Assembly: GCA_963675135.1 (NCBI GenBank)
Contig: OY776119.1
Location: forward strand, 12,501,156 to 12,565,155
DNA length: 64,000 bases
Source of the DNA: Galeopsis tetrahit
Taxonomy: Eukaryota; Streptophyta; Magnoliopsida; Lamiales; Lamiaceae
Direction: 5' to 3'
Under the pieces are notes generated by a model that was given only the letters and a program-made list of their open reading frames with translations, was not told the origin of the DNA and did not search any database. The position numbers and the translations under genes are program-made. Within the stretch, counting starts at the first letter, position 1. Every line of letters starts with the position of its first letter. Below, piece by piece: positions 22,843-35,832 of the stretch.

Positions 22843-23966
22843 TGTAGACAAGGAAAATTCAATTACGAATTAAATTGCGACGCGTGGAAATTACGGGTTA
22901 AACATTAATTAAATTTATTATTTATTTGTTGGAATAAATTTAATTCCTAAAATAAAGATATAATTAATTAATATTTAATTGTTCCCTCCAATTAATTGGG
23001 CCTTGAAAGATCAATGAGTTAAAATAGATTTTCGAAGCCAAATAAATAAAGATGGGCCTCTAAAAGTCCAATAAATAAAGACGGACCTCTAAAGTCCAAT
23101 AAAGCAAGACGGGTCTCTAAAGTCCCATAAATGAAGACGGGCCTCCAAAGTCCAACAAACCAAATTGAGCCCAAATCAAATTGAGCCCAAATAGGGTATT
23201 CTTAGCCCAAATCAAATTGAGCCCAAGTAATTCAAAATTCGAAATCCTAACTACTTGCACAAAAATCTCCAGGCCTACACCTATAAATAGAGGCCTCATT
23301 TCATTCATTTTCATCATCAAGAAATCAGAAGCATTCAAGGCTCTAAAATTCTCTGCAGAGATTTTAGAGTGTTCTTCAGCAAGCGGAGGATCTTCAAAGG
23401 CGTTCTTCGTGCAAAGCGGCGAGAAGTGGTGTTCGAGTGGAGATCAAGGTGCTAAGCCTCTTCGATTCGGCGTTTCTTCAAGGCGTTCTTGGGGAAAAGC
23501 AGCAAGAAGCAGTGTTCGAGTGGAGATCAAGGTGCTAAGCCTCTTCGATTCGACGTTTCTTCAAAGTTCTTTGTGGATCTTCAACGAAAAAGTCCCGAAA
23601 AGTCCCGAAAATCAACGTTTAATCCAAAATACGGCGTCAAGCCTTTGGATTAACGTTACAAAGTCCCAAATTCAAGAACGATCTTCAACGACGTTCATCC
23701 AAAAAGTCCCTAAATTCGGCGGTTAATCCAAAATACGGTGCTAAGCCTTTGGATTAACGTTATAAAAGCCCCAAATACAAGATCGGAAAGGATTCGGCTG
23801 CGGATCCAGCTCCAAAAGCTCAAGAAATCCAAGTGAAGTTCAAGAAGAGAGAATCAGAGGAGAAATTAGAGATTGTAACCTACAAATACTCGGTTTTAAT
23901 CCGAAAGAAATAAAATCGTTTACCATTTTTGAGTTTTTATATTTAATTCACGAATTTGTGTTTACA
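22843..23966 (+). repeat. LTR-B of Tat element (1124 bp, middle LTR)
   Basis: TGTAGAC...TTTACA. TATA box TATAAATAG at 23282. Downstream are an ~85-base tandem repeat (about 23396-23565) and a second duplicated unit around AATCCAAAATACGG. It serves as the effective 5' LTR of the downstream gag-pol unit because a primer site follows it. Confidence 0.95.
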
Positions 23967-23969
23967 AAT

Positions 23970-23991
23970 TGGCACGCCCAGTGGGACAATC
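23970..23991 (+). other. Primer-binding site of Tat element
   Basis: TGGCACGCCCAGTGGGACAA starts three bases after LTR-B. This form is usual in plant Tat elements. I do not assign the tRNA. Confidence 0.8.
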
Positions 23992-24034
23992 TCTACCTCT
24001 CATCTCTACTCTTCAAGCAAATCAAGTCTCGACG

Positions 24035-27000
24035 ATGACACCAATCAAGATTAAGATTAAGAGAGGTGTTGCATCCGGATCAGCTGGTCTTGACTTTGAA
24101 GACATGAACGTAGTCACGAGGAGTATGTCAAGAAGCTCGAAATCATCGTCTTCTTCAGAGGAGGCTACTGCAGAGGGTCCACCACCCAACACTGTGAATG
24201 AGGAGAACAATCCAGCATGTTCCCCTACTCGTTCCACAGCAAGCTCCTCAGATTCAAGCACAACCTCAGCAATGGCAACAGACACTACGACTATTGAGGA
24301 GCAATTGTCAAGCTTAACTCGAGCCATAGAAGGACTAACGAAACATGTCCACGAACAAGATGCTCGGATTGCTAAATTGATGAGCAATACAGACAAAGGA
24401 AAGCAAGTCGAAGGGCATGATGCTGAGACGTCTGGTGAACGCCAGCCAATGGAAGTTGACCAAACTCTTAAAGATTTACAAGTTTCTCCCGATGGTTTGG
24501 TGCCCGTTGACCGATTGAAAGAAATCATACTTGGGTCAATCAAAGATAAGTTGGAGGAAAATCCCAAGTCCTCATTCACCTACAGCAAGCCTTACACGAA
24601 GAGGATTCACAGTTTGAAGATGCCAGCTGGTTATCAACCTCCAAAGTTGCAACAGTTCGATGGCAAGGGCAATCCAAAGCAACATATTGCTCACTTCGTA
24701 GAGACTTGCAACAATGCCGGCACTTACGGAGATCACTTGGTAAAGCAATTTGTACGCTCTCTAAAGGGCAATGCATTCGACTGGTATACCGATTTGGAAG
24801 CTAGCTCGATTGACAGTTGGGAGTAAATGGAGCAGGAATTTCTCAACCGGTTCTACAGCACTCGTAGAACGGTGAGCATGATTGAATTGACGAACACTCG
24901 TCAATCAAAGGAGGAATCGGTGATAAATTACATAAACCGGTGGAGGAATTTAAGTTTGAATTGTAAGGATAGATTGACCGAAGCTTCGGCAATCGAGATG
25001 TGTATTCAAGGAATGCAATGGGGTCTTCGATATATCCTACAGGCAATTCGGCCAAGGTCGTTTGAAGATTTGGCGACTAAAGCTCACGATATGGAGCTGA
25101 GTATGTCTACAACGAGAGCTGGAGGGCCGCCAACTCAGGAGCCTTGGAAGTTCAAAGACAAGCAGGAAGTTAAGAAAGGGGGCAAACCTTTCACTAAAGA
25201 TTCGAATAAAGAATCCATGGCAGTGACCGCTACTACTGTCAAATTCAGAAAAGGTGAAACTGATACGGGGAGTAAAGGAAAAGGCGTCGCCCAAGAATGG
25301 GGGCAAAGGAGAACAAGTCTGAGGGAATTACAACAAAAACAGTATCCATTCCTAGACTCTGACATCCCCGGAATGTTCGATGACCTGATCAAGAATGACC
25401 TCATCGAATTACTAGAAATGAAACGACCGGATGAAGCTGGGCGAACGGATGACCCAAAGTATAGCAAATACCATCGGTTTATAGGGCATCCAATCCAAGA
25501 CTGTTTCATATTCAAGGAGAAAGTTATGCAGCTAGCCAAGGAAGGAAAGATCTTGCTAGAGGATAGTGAGACAACGGCAAATGCTGTCATAGTTGAGAAC
25601 AACAGCGCATGTAGAGACCTCTCTTGCCACATGACCAGCGAGGAAGATGATGAACGACCTCAGACCAACGATGGTCTCGATGACAAAGTTAATGGTTGTT
25701 TTTCAACGATAGCTTTCACAGATGAAGACTTAATGCTTGGTTCAGAATCCCATAACAGGCCACTATTCGTAGTTGGCCATACTCGAGAGCAGAAAGTAAA
25801 TCGGATATTGATTGACGGAGGTTCCGGGGTAAACATTTTACCCTTACGAGTGATGAAAAAGATGGAGATACATATGGATGAACTCGCAGGCAGTCGGCTG
25901 ATGATACACGGGTTTAATCAGGAAGGACAGAGGGCCCTTGGCACCATAGTGTTGGATTTGCTAATTGGTGGGATGCCATCGACTGTAACCCTCCACGTCA
26001 TAGATGCTAGGACTTCATGTAACTTGCTTCTAGGGCGCCCGTGGCTGCACGAAAATGGTGTGGTTCCTTCTACACTACATCAATGCTTCAAATACTTTAG
26101 TCAAGGGGTTGTGAAAACAGTGGTCGGAGATGATAAACCTTTCACAGAGGCAGAGTCGTACTTTGCTGATGCCAAATACTTCTTTCGAGGTGCGAAAGAA
26201 ACAAAGAACGAGGAAGGTCCAACACGGAAGGATTGCAAGGAGGCATCAACATCTCGCCTCAAAGAGAACAAATCGGTTCCCTCTATTGTTGAGGCATTGG
26301 AGGAGTTAACATTGTCGTTAACTAAACTAGATGGAAAGAAGCTATCTTCACAGCCAATTAAGGGGTTTGTTCGTCCTACTCAAGGACCTAAGGTGGAACA
26401 TGGAGAGGTAATGGGACAGGATGTTACAAAGTTTTACGGTCCTAAAGCTTACAAGCTTTTAGTCAAAGCCGGGTATGATACACGGGAAAATTGTGCATTG
26501 GGGAAGGTTGTTAGTCAGTCAGAACATGGACTTAATGACACCCAGAAAATGTTGAGAAAGAGCGGCTATGCCGTCAAGAATACCAAAATGGGACTTGGTT
26601 ATACCACAAAGAATCCGGTTCGCATTGCAATTAAAAGAGCCAATGCCAACCACATTTCTGAAGAAGAATACTCATCGACAAATGATGCGTTCGATGAAGA
26701 TGGTAAGAAGGTAAGACGACTTTCGGTCTTTGAGAGACTTGGGAAGTCTGCTAGCAAGAAGAGTAAGAAGATGAAAAGCCCCTCAGTCTTTGATAGACTC
26801 GGGCCACAAACCCATCATCAAAAGTTGGGTGTTTCCAGAGTTCGGAGCTCAAAGCAATCCTGCATGAAGAGGCAGCATATGTTGACAATAGCATATGGGG
26901 GTGTATCCAAAGCCAGAAGGCAAACCATTGTTCTCGAGTATAGCGACAAAGAAGATGATACAGAGAGTGTAGCTTCTTCCAATTTTGTCAGTACCTACAA

Positions 27001-30000
27001 CATTCAGCAGCAAGTGCCACAAGATATGGAAATGGCACAAATAAGGATCGCTCGAATGATTAGAGAAGGGTACGTCTCTGACATTATCAACACTATTCAA
27101 ACCATCCAAGTTAGGGGAAGAGATGGTCGAATAAGATCACGTGTGGATCTTACAAATACAAATGAATACAATGAAGACATCGCAACTGTGAATCACATCA
27201 CCGAATGCGAAGATATTCAGGTGGAGGAAGCGGATGTAGAGGATGCTCCTCCAGAACTCGAAGAGGGCGTCAAGACAACTATTGATGAGTTGAAAGAAAT
27301 TAACTTGGGTGATGTTAACGACCCGCGACCAATCTATGTGAGTGCTTTATTGTCCGATGATGAGGAAGAAACTTACATTGAACTACTACGTGAGTTCAGA
27401 GATGTATTCGCATGGTCGTATAAAGAGATGCCGGGACTGGACCCGAAAGTAGCAGTGCACCATCTCTCGGTAAAGAAGGGAGTTCGACCAGTCAAGCAGA
27501 CTCAACGTCGATTCCGACCAGATCTTGTTCCATTAATTGAAGCTGAAGTGAACAAGCTTATTGAAGTCGGTTTCATCAGAGAAGTAAAATATCCTACATG
27601 GATCTCGAGCATTGTCCCGGTGAGAAAGAAGAACGGACAGATTCGTGTGTGTGTTGACTTTCGGGATTTGAATGTTGCATGTCCCAAAGATGATTTTCCG
27701 TTACCTATTCCCGAACTTATGATTGATGCAACGACGGGTCATGAAGCTCTAAGTTTCATGGATGGGTCGTCGGGTTACAATCAAATTCGCATGTTGCCAA
27801 AAGACGAAGAGCTCACTGCTTTTCGTACCCCAAAAGGAATATACTGCTACAAAGTGATGCCATTTGGTTTGAAGAATGCAGGCGCAACATACCAAAGAGC
27901 CATGCAAAGGATTTTCGACGACATGCTTCACAAGAATGTTGAATGTTACGTTGATGACTTAGTCGTAAAATCAAAGAGGAGGAATGATCACCTCCAAGAC
28001 CTGAGGGTTGTTTTTGAACGCTTGAGGCGTTACCAGCTTAGGATGAATCCTTTGAAGTGTGGATTCGGAGTCAAATCAGGAAAGTTTCTTGGATTTGTGG
28101 TTCGCCAGCGAGGGATTGAAATCGAGCAAGCAAAGATTGATGCAATCTTAAAGATTCCGGAACCTCGAAACATTCACGAGCTTAAAAGCCTACAAAGAAA
28201 GTTGGCATACCTCAGAAGATTCATTTCAAACTTAGCCGGACGATGTCAACCATTTAGTCGTCTCATGAAGAAAGATACACCATTTGAATGGGATGAATCT
28301 TGCAGTAATGCTTTCAAAAGCATCAAGTCATATTTGATGAAGCCACCAGTATTGATCGCTCCGGTGCCCGGACGTCCGTTGATTCTTTACATCGCTGCTC
28401 AAAAGCGTTCAGTTGGAGCCTTGCTGGCGCAAGAAAACGAGTCGGGAAAGGAAAATTCTTTGTACTACCTGAGTAGAATGATGACTCCAAATGAATTGAA
28501 GTACTCTCCAATTGAGAAGTTGTGTCTGGCTCTTATATTCGTGATCCAGAAGTTAAAGCATTATTTCCAAGCCCATACCATCCATCTTGTATCGAGAGCA
28601 AACCCGTTGAAGTATGTTATGTCTAGGCCAGTTCTCTCGGATCGACTCGCAAGATGGTATCTCCAGTTGCAAAAATTTGAGATCATTTACGTCCCTCAAA
28701 AGGCTGTCAAGGGACAAATTCTGGCCGATTTCTTAGCCGATCATCCAATGCCTGCAGAATGGGAGTTATGTGACGACCTTCCAGACGAAGACGTCCTAAC
28801 TGTTGAAATAACCCCTCCATGGAAGATGTATTTTGATGGGTCCGCTCATAAAGAAGGAGCCGGTGCTGGAGTTGTGTTTGTAACATCTGATGGAGAAGTA
28901 TTGCCCTATTCTTTCACTTTAATAGAGAATTGCTCAAACAATGTTGCTGAATACCAAGCACTCATACTTGGGTTGGAAATGGCAGTCGATATTAAGCAAC
29001 TACATCTCAGGGTGTATGGAGATTCAAAGTTGATAGTGAACCAGATGCTTGGATCATACGAGGTTAGGAAACCGGAGTTGCTTCCTTATCATAAGTACGC
29101 TCGCCGACTCATGAATTATCTCGGAGACATGGAAATTGAGCATGTTCCAAGGAAAGACAACAAACAAGCTGATGCTTTAGCAAAACTTGCTTCAGCAATA
29201 GCATTGCCCGAAAGTAAAGCCCGTATCCCAATATGTAAAAGTTGGGTTGTGCCCCCTATATTTGACGATGACGGTGATAAAGAAGGTGAAAGTCATGTTA
29301 TTGAGGTATTCGAAATTGAAGAAGAAGATTGGCGACAGCCATTTGTCGACTACTTGAAATACGATAAGTTGCCAAGTGATCTGAAGCGAAGAGTGGATAT
29401 CAGACGTCGAGCCCCTCGATTCATATACTACAAGAGTGTGCTTTATAGACGATCATTTGATGGGGTCTTCTTAAGGTGTCTCAGTAATGGTGAAGCCGCC
29501 CACGCAATGGAAGAAGCGCATGCCGGAATTTGTGGCGCTCATCAGTCAGGGCCAAAGTTACACTTTCGAGTGAAGAGGATGGGGTATTACTGGCCAACAA
29601 TGGTGAAAGACTGTATGGATTACGCACGAAAATGTCAAGCTTGTCAGTTTCATGCCAACCTTATCCATCAACCCCCAGAACTGTTGCACCCAACCGTTGC
29701 CTCGTGGCCATTCGATGCTTGGGGTCTAGATGTGGTGGGACCACTAACGAAGTCATCAGGCGGTCATCTGTACATCCTAGCTGCAACCGATTACTTCTCT
29801 AAATGGGCGGAAGCCATACCTTTGAGAGAAGTGAAGAAAGAAAATGTTGCTGATTTTATTCGAGTCAATATCATTTTTAGATACGGGGTCCCTCGGTACA
29901 TCATCACCGATAATGGAAGATCCTTCAGTAACAGTCACATCGACAAACTTTGTGACAAGTTTGACTTCAAACAAAGGAAATCTTCTATGTACAACGCAGC

Positions 30001-30574
30001 TGCTAATGGACTCGCTGAAGCTTTCAACAAGACTTTGTGCAACCTCTTGAAGAAAGTAGTCTCCAAGTCAAAGCGAGATTGGCATGAAAAGATGAATGAA
30101 GCTCTATGGGCATATTGAACTACTTACAGAACGCCTACACAAGCTACTCCCTATTCGTTGGTGTATGGTGTTGAAGCAGTTGTTCCCCTTGAGAAGCAGA
30201 TTCCATCTCTAAGGATGGCGATACAAGAAGGGCTGACGGAAGAAGAGAATGCACGTTTGCGTCTTGAAGAGTTGGAAGCGCTAGACGAGAAAAGATTGGA
30301 AGCACAACAAAGGCTCGAATGTTATCAAGCCCGCCTTTCCAGAACGTTTAACAAGAAAGTCAGGATACGTTCTTTTCAAGTTGGTGATTTGGTTCTTGCT
30401 GTAAGAAGGCCTATCGTAGTAACTCACCGTGTTGGAAATAAATTCTTGCCTAAGTGGGACGGCCCATATGTTGTTAAAGAAGTTTACACAAACGGCGCCT
30501 ACAAGCTGATTTCTGAAGATGGCGTGAACGTTGGTCCTATAAACGGGAAGTTTTTGAAACGCTACTACGCGTAA
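24035..30574 (+). pseudogene. gag-pol: Tat gag-pol polyprotein, one frame with two stops
   Basis: Three blocks in a single frame: 24035-24826, 24827-30118 and 30119-30574. TAA at 24824-24826 and TGA at 30116-30118 interrupt them. The flanking residues suggest C-to-T changes (CAA to TAA, CGA to TGA). Domains in order: gag; CYS/HIS-type linker YHRFIGHPIQDCF; aspartic protease (LIDGGSGVNIL, about 25806; NLLLGRPWLH); reverse transcriptase with YVDD (about 27946); a first RNase H; a second, archaeal-like RNase H (MYFDGSAHKEGAG, about 28826); integrase with HHCC zinc site (about 29530-29645), and DD35E core (GLDVVGP, TDNG). The last stop cuts the integrase before its C-terminal part (30158-30574). 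The TTG overlapping the primer site is not a likely start; ATG at 24035 is. Confidence 0.94.
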
Positions 30575-31451
30575 AGAAAACAAGAATGCTCCATAAACGC
30601 ATGAGCCTAAACTACTTGTCGCTCCAAGAACGCATGAGCCTAAACTGCTTGTTACTCCATGATGTACGAGACTAAACTACTTATTACTCCTGGTCCGCAC
30701 GAGTATAAACTGTGTACGACAACCACCAAAGGTAAATACATGTGGTTAAACTGTTAACTTACTCCACTAAAGGCATTTTAAGTGGTTAAATACTTAAATC
30801 CCTACTTTGTCTACAGTAGTTAAAGAATAGTCACTCCTGGCCCGCATGAGTATAAACTGTGAACGGTCCCCCCCCAAAATATAAATCATATTTTGCTTGA
30901 ACTACGTTATGACTTGATCCTCTTTAAAGAGGTACGTAGGCAACTTAGTATATTTCTAAGTACAGTCATAAGCTAAAGTCTGATCGATGAACACAAAAGT
31001 GACGAACATATGAAGCATGAAGAAAACAAAGAAGGAAGAAAGTGAAGGGGGCAATGCCCAAACCTTATTTTGCCTTGTATTTCTGATTTTGTACTTCAAT
31101 TTTGTAGAGGGGTGTACCTTTTCCCTTGACCCAGGTTTTGTCCCTAAGGAGGGTTTTCCAAGGCAAGGTTTTAACGGCGCTCCGGCCTCTGGTTCGACAT
31201 GTGAACTTATGGCTTTAGGGTTTTCTTTTAATAGAGAATCTTTATTCTCCAAAAAGGGCCAATTCATTTATCTCGATGAATATACAAAAGCAAGCATTGA
31301 AGAATATGAACATGTGAGATATAGACGAAGAAAAGAAAATTTTAATCAAAGTGCCAAAGCAAAAATGGAATAGATACATGGAGTGTGCGAAGCAAAATAT
31401 CCATGAAAAACAACAGATAAAACAAGGAAAAACATAAAGGTCATAAAGCAA
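30575..31451 (+). other. Tat element non-coding region after pol
   Basis: Contains short degenerate repeats around CGCATGAGCCTAAACT(A/G)CTTG (30598-30660) and CGCA(T/C)GAGTATAAACTGTG (about 30700 and 30845). A 14-base palindrome CCTCTTTAAAGAGG (30919-30932) is followed by TACGTAGGCA, a motif common at this place in plant Tat elements. The ORF at 31017-31373 covers TTTTCCCTTGACCCAGGTTTTGTCCC-like non-coding sequence and is not supported as a gene. Confidence 0.7.
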
Positions 31452-34253
31452 CTAAATAAAGAGGCCTAAACCCTTAAACTCTTCTAAAGCCTCCTCTAGC
31501 TCGGTCTTCGTCTTCTTCAAGCCTTCAATTACAACATCTTCTATTGGGGGCGTATTGTTGATAGTGGAGATTTCGTCTTGAAAATTTAGGATCTCGGTAT
31601 CAAAACCTTGAACTAATGTTTCTTTTTCCTCCAACGACTGGGTTAATACTTTCTTCTCCTTCTTCAACTCCTTCAAGCGTCGCACCTTATCCTTGACTTT
31701 TTGAAGCTTTGTTTGGATAGCCTCGGCTTGAGAAAGATTTTCAGCACGTTTCTCCTCAACCTCGTGAAGGGCATGCTTAATTTCAGTCAACCGTTGATTA
31801 AGAGCCTCCTTAGGACGTCCATCGGAAGATTTAGACCTCATCGTATCATGAGCATCGGCTCTCTCAAACAAAGATATCAAAGACGCCTCTATAGTCGGGA
31901 GTTCAGTTTGGGCATAAGTCTGTAACCTCGTGAATGCAATGAACACTTCCTCCTTCATAGAAGATAAGAAGTTAATAGGGGTTTCCATGATTCTTGTTTG
32001 AAGAGCTTTCCATGTAGAAGAAACAAAGTCTCGTTCACGATCAAAAAAGAACTTATCACATTGAAATACTGAAACTGCTTGAGTACACTGCTTCCCAACG
32101 TTGATAGGGGAAGAAGCTTTCAAAATCTTCACCGAAGACGATGCCTCTTCCTCATCTGATCCATAATTACTACCAAAGATGTCAACCATCGCCTGAAAAA
32201 GTAGACATGTGAACATAATTAGTAAAGTAGTGGTATAAAAATGGAAAGTAAGAGAAGAGTGAGTGACGAAAACCTCTTTCTTCAAGGAGTCTTTAACCGA
32301 TTCCTCCAAAGGTACTAAAGCTTTGGTAACCTTCTTGGCCCGTTTCCAATGGCGATCATCGTTGTTACCTTGACTCTCTTCCGAGCACTGAGAAACACTC
32401 TTTCTCTTGTTAGTCTCAACCACTTGCGCAACTTCAGGAATCAAGGGAGGATCAGCCGGCTTTCGAGAAGTATCTTCATCATGCTCTCCACAAGGATCAT
32501 GACTATCAATAACTAGCACATCTTCTTCCAAGATATCGTCATGCTTCGAGTTGATCAAGTCGTCGACATGATATTCTAAGTAAGTACCGTGGGCTTGGGC
32601 CCACCACTTCTTGTAATCTGGCGAAGAATACGACTTAGCATTTACGGGGGGAATCGATAAACACACTTTAGCACGAGACCCACGCAAAGTACAAGACTGC
32701 CAATAATGCGTCCCATTATCCAATGGGGTTTCACGAAGATCAAAAATCAACTCTCCCGGAACTTCTTGGTAAAAGCCAAACTGACGGCTAAATCGGTGCG
32801 GACTGTAGGGTTCAACAATAAAACGATTGTCTTGCCTCCAAGTAAGGTAATTGGATCGAATAGCGACAAAGTAACTCCAGTTAGCCCGTTGACCAGTTCC
32901 GGTATCAACATAAGAGATAACTTGCTTCCGATTTAACATATTACATGTCCATTCGGCAGACTCTCCTCTATGAATCCGTTTACGAGCCTCCGCAGGGTTA
33001 TGGTACTTAGCACCATTCTCTCCAGAATACTTTACCATTATAGGGGCACGGTGATCATGAACAGCAGGGTAGTGAGTCCTAAAATATCGGGCTAACCAAA
33101 CGTACACAAAATGAACCGGAAAGGTAGATCGGGCTCGGGACGGTTCGGGGTGCAGCGAAATCCGATTCAAACCTCTATAAATATTAGCCAAGACCGGTAC
33201 AACAAGATTAACTGTCTTACCCACAGCCATCAAACTAGCCATTTTGAAAGTAGCAGGACGTATCATATTCACTTCACCATTAGGAAGGGTAAATATGCAA
33301 AGCCAACAAGCTAAATGAGCAGCAAGATATGTCTCTTCTTGTTGGGCCGGTTCAATCTTGAGTGTTTTGAACAAAGTAACTTCTGCATCGGACCATGGCT
33401 TATGGACTCCAAGACTCCCAAGAGGATTATGAGTCGACTTAGGACGACAACTTCTCCTTTTCTCACTCCGTGTGGGAGGTTGACGATACTTTCCGGTTTT
33501 CCTTGACCAAAATGCGATCCATTGATCAATCGATACGCCACCCCTAGAAACGCCCCCACGAAGTATGTGGTAAGCGTGGAGTAGGTACTTGCAACTCTTT
33601 GGAAGGCATAAATCCCCAGTCTCGTCGAAAAGTTCGGGTGCGTCAGGTGTCACCTCGTCGTATAGACAACCATCTAGAGGAAGATTCGTTAGCTCATGCA
33701 CGTCCCATAATGAGATGGACATCTCTCCAAAGGTAGTGAGCAACGTATTTGTAGATGGACACCATGCCTCACAGAAAGCTTTGATAATTTCAGAATTAAA
33801 GTCGTAAGTGAAAAGGGAGGCAAAGACAGTATAATAAATCCTGGCGTCCCTGAGGGTATGTTCACATCGGCTCAAAACGTCTTCAGTCCACTCCCAATAT
33901 CCTGTGTGATAACTGAATTCTCCAGAAAACTCTATAGCTCCTCTCTAATTGTCCTTGCCCATAACTATGCGCCTCCCCAAGGTTGGTAAATGACCTACAT
34001 CCTCTTCAATCTCATTGCGATGGGAAGTGTTGTCAAGAACCCATGCTTTCGTTGATTTGTTCAAAGATATCTCATGCGACCAATTGTCCAAGTGAAGCCC
34101 AGCATTCACTAAGGGCCAAGGTTGTGCAGAGTTACCAATAAGGGGCATTTCTACACGTAGATGAGTCCCTTTCTCTAAAGGTTGGCGTTTATCATTGAGG
34201 ATCACCAAATAACGAGCTCCGGAAGAAGTAACATTATTTTTGAAGTGAACCAT
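31452..34253 (-). pseudogene. Antisense plant-mobile-domain (PMD) protein in Tat element
   Basis: A minus-strand frame from ATG at 34251-34253 to the stop at 31452, with one in-frame TAG at about 33943-33945. The first part is the plant mobile domain (PF10536-type), recognisable by TTFGEMSISLWDVHELTNLP and the later Trp/His/Tyr-rich core. The second part has a basic/acidic linker and ends in a long coiled coil (about 31470-31780). A stretch reading as hydrophobic (VTHSSLTFHFYTTTLLIMF) has GT at 32273-32272 and TTTTTCAG at 32200-32193, so it is better explained as an 81-base in-phase intron. PMD ORFs in antisense orientation behind pol are known from Tat-group elements. Their role is not known. 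The stop means this copy is probably not functional. Confidence 0.85.
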
Positions 34254-34265
34254 TTTTTAAGGAAC

Positions 34266-35832
34266 CTGAATTGAAGAAGAAAATTATTAGAGAACTAATC
34301 GTAAAGAGACGGCAATTAATTAAAGCTAGAAAACCCATTATCCTAAATTAATTTAACAAATGAGGAGTTTCCTCTGTCTAAATTAATAAGGAATTGGGTC
34401 TATTCTAATTAATTTTTATCAAGAGAGCCTACAGTCCCCAAATTAATAATAAGCATAGCCCACTATTCTTTTTCATACATTGGGCCTGTTTTGAATTAAT
34501 TAAATAAATGGGACACTTTATTGGGCCCATTTCCTTAATGAATCAAGCCCAAACTCTATGATGCCCTATTCTTCACTTAAAAAGGCAGAAAGTGTAAAAA
34601 TCCCCAAATTATTTGGTATCTCCCGTCGGCTGTCTCGCGAACCTCCGCCGGAAATCAAACGTCGGCGACGGCCGTCGTCCGCTGCACTCCAGTCGCCCTC
34701 CGTGCTCCGCCGCGCCTCGCCTGAAGCCGCGACGCCCCGCCGCCTGTTCGCGCGTTGCCTGAAACCGCGCTGTGCCTCCACTGCAATAGCCGCCGCGTGT
34801 CGTCTGAAATCCGTCGACTGTGCTCCGCCTGAAGTCGCGCTGCCGCGCTTCGCCTGAAGCCAGCCGCCGCCGCTGCATTCCACATCGCCGCGTCGCCGAA
34901 AACAGAGCAGCTGCAATGGCCTCCGCCACCGTCACAGTCCAGACGCCGTCGCCGGAAGTCCGTCGCCCGAAGCTGCACACCGCCTAAAGGTGCTACGGCC
35001 ACCGTCACAGTCCAGACGCCGTACCGCCCGAAGCCGTCGCCTCCGCCTGAAGCCGACGACGTCCGGTCCACCTCGACTCGAATCTGCCCATCGATCGCAC
35101 CGCCTAAAGCCAGCGACCACCAAGCTCCGCCTAAAGCGCCGCCGCTGTCCGACCGCCGTCGCCTGAAGGCCGCCGCGCGTCGCCTGAAGCCCGTCGTCCA
35201 CAACCGGAGACCGCCTCGCTCAGAACTGCCGTCGCCGTGAGTCGCAACACCATCGCCATCGGAAGCCTCCCACCACGCCCAAAACAAGTAATCTCAAAAT
35301 CCCACTCTTTCAAACTAACCAAATTCGAAAGAAAATAATATACCGACGACCGAAAACCCACTCTCCCTTTCGAATTTGGTTAATTTGATTAAGAATGGGC
35401 TATTGAAAAAAAGTGACTTGGGCTAAAAAATTCTTTCAAATCATTAAAATTCACAGATTCGATTGAGTAAAAAAAAAAAAAGACCCACGGGACACCCACG
35501 ATTCTCATTCGAATTCTGTGAATTTAAGATTCACTACTGCCTTGGAAATTGTCTTGGTATATATGTGTGCAGTGCAAAACAAGAAAAAAAAGGGAGGAAT
35601 GGTTGTTGACAAACTAATACACAATAAATACAAAAGGTCCTATTGCCACTACTCTACTACTCTAGATGATATAATTTCACAAGAAACAAGAGAATGGTTG
35701 TTGACAAACGTATACATGCATATAGAATAAAACTAGAAACAAGAGAATAGTTCTTGACAAAATTAATATGTGCTATATACATGCATATACGTTTAGAAAT
35801 AAAATAAAATGAAGAGCAGCGTAGTATGTTAC
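34266..35832 (-). other. Predicted leader intron of the antisense PMD gene (1567 bp)
   Basis: On the minus strand a donor ACGAG|GTAACAT lies at 35833/35832, and an acceptor TTCTTCTTCAATTCAG|G at 34266/34265, twelve bases before the PMD ATG. The intron contains the GC-rich repeat region 34640-35270. Splice sites are predicted by eye only. Confidence 0.55.
34640..35270. repeat. GC-rich degenerate repeats around CGCCTGAAGCCG
   Basis: At least ten variants of CGCCTGAAGCCG, or CGCCTAAAGC, occur in 630 bases, and a 24-base word (CCACCGTCACAGTCCAGACG and four more bases) is repeated exactly at 34926 and 34999. GC content is far above the surroundings. Many overlapping ORFs on both strands arise from composition. 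No domain is recognisable. Confidence 0.75.

Noticed and set aside
23969..24034. Start of Tat gag at the TTG overlapping the primer site
   Set aside because: A start inside the primer-binding site is unlikely; the first ATG in frame is at 24035.
31017..31373. 118-codon ORF after Tat pol
   Set aside because: It overlaps sequence typical of non-coding 3' regions of plant retroelements and has no domain.
34558..35361. ORFs of up to 210 codons in the GC-rich Tat region
   Set aside because: Open in most frames on both strands because of composition and repeats; no domain is recognisable.
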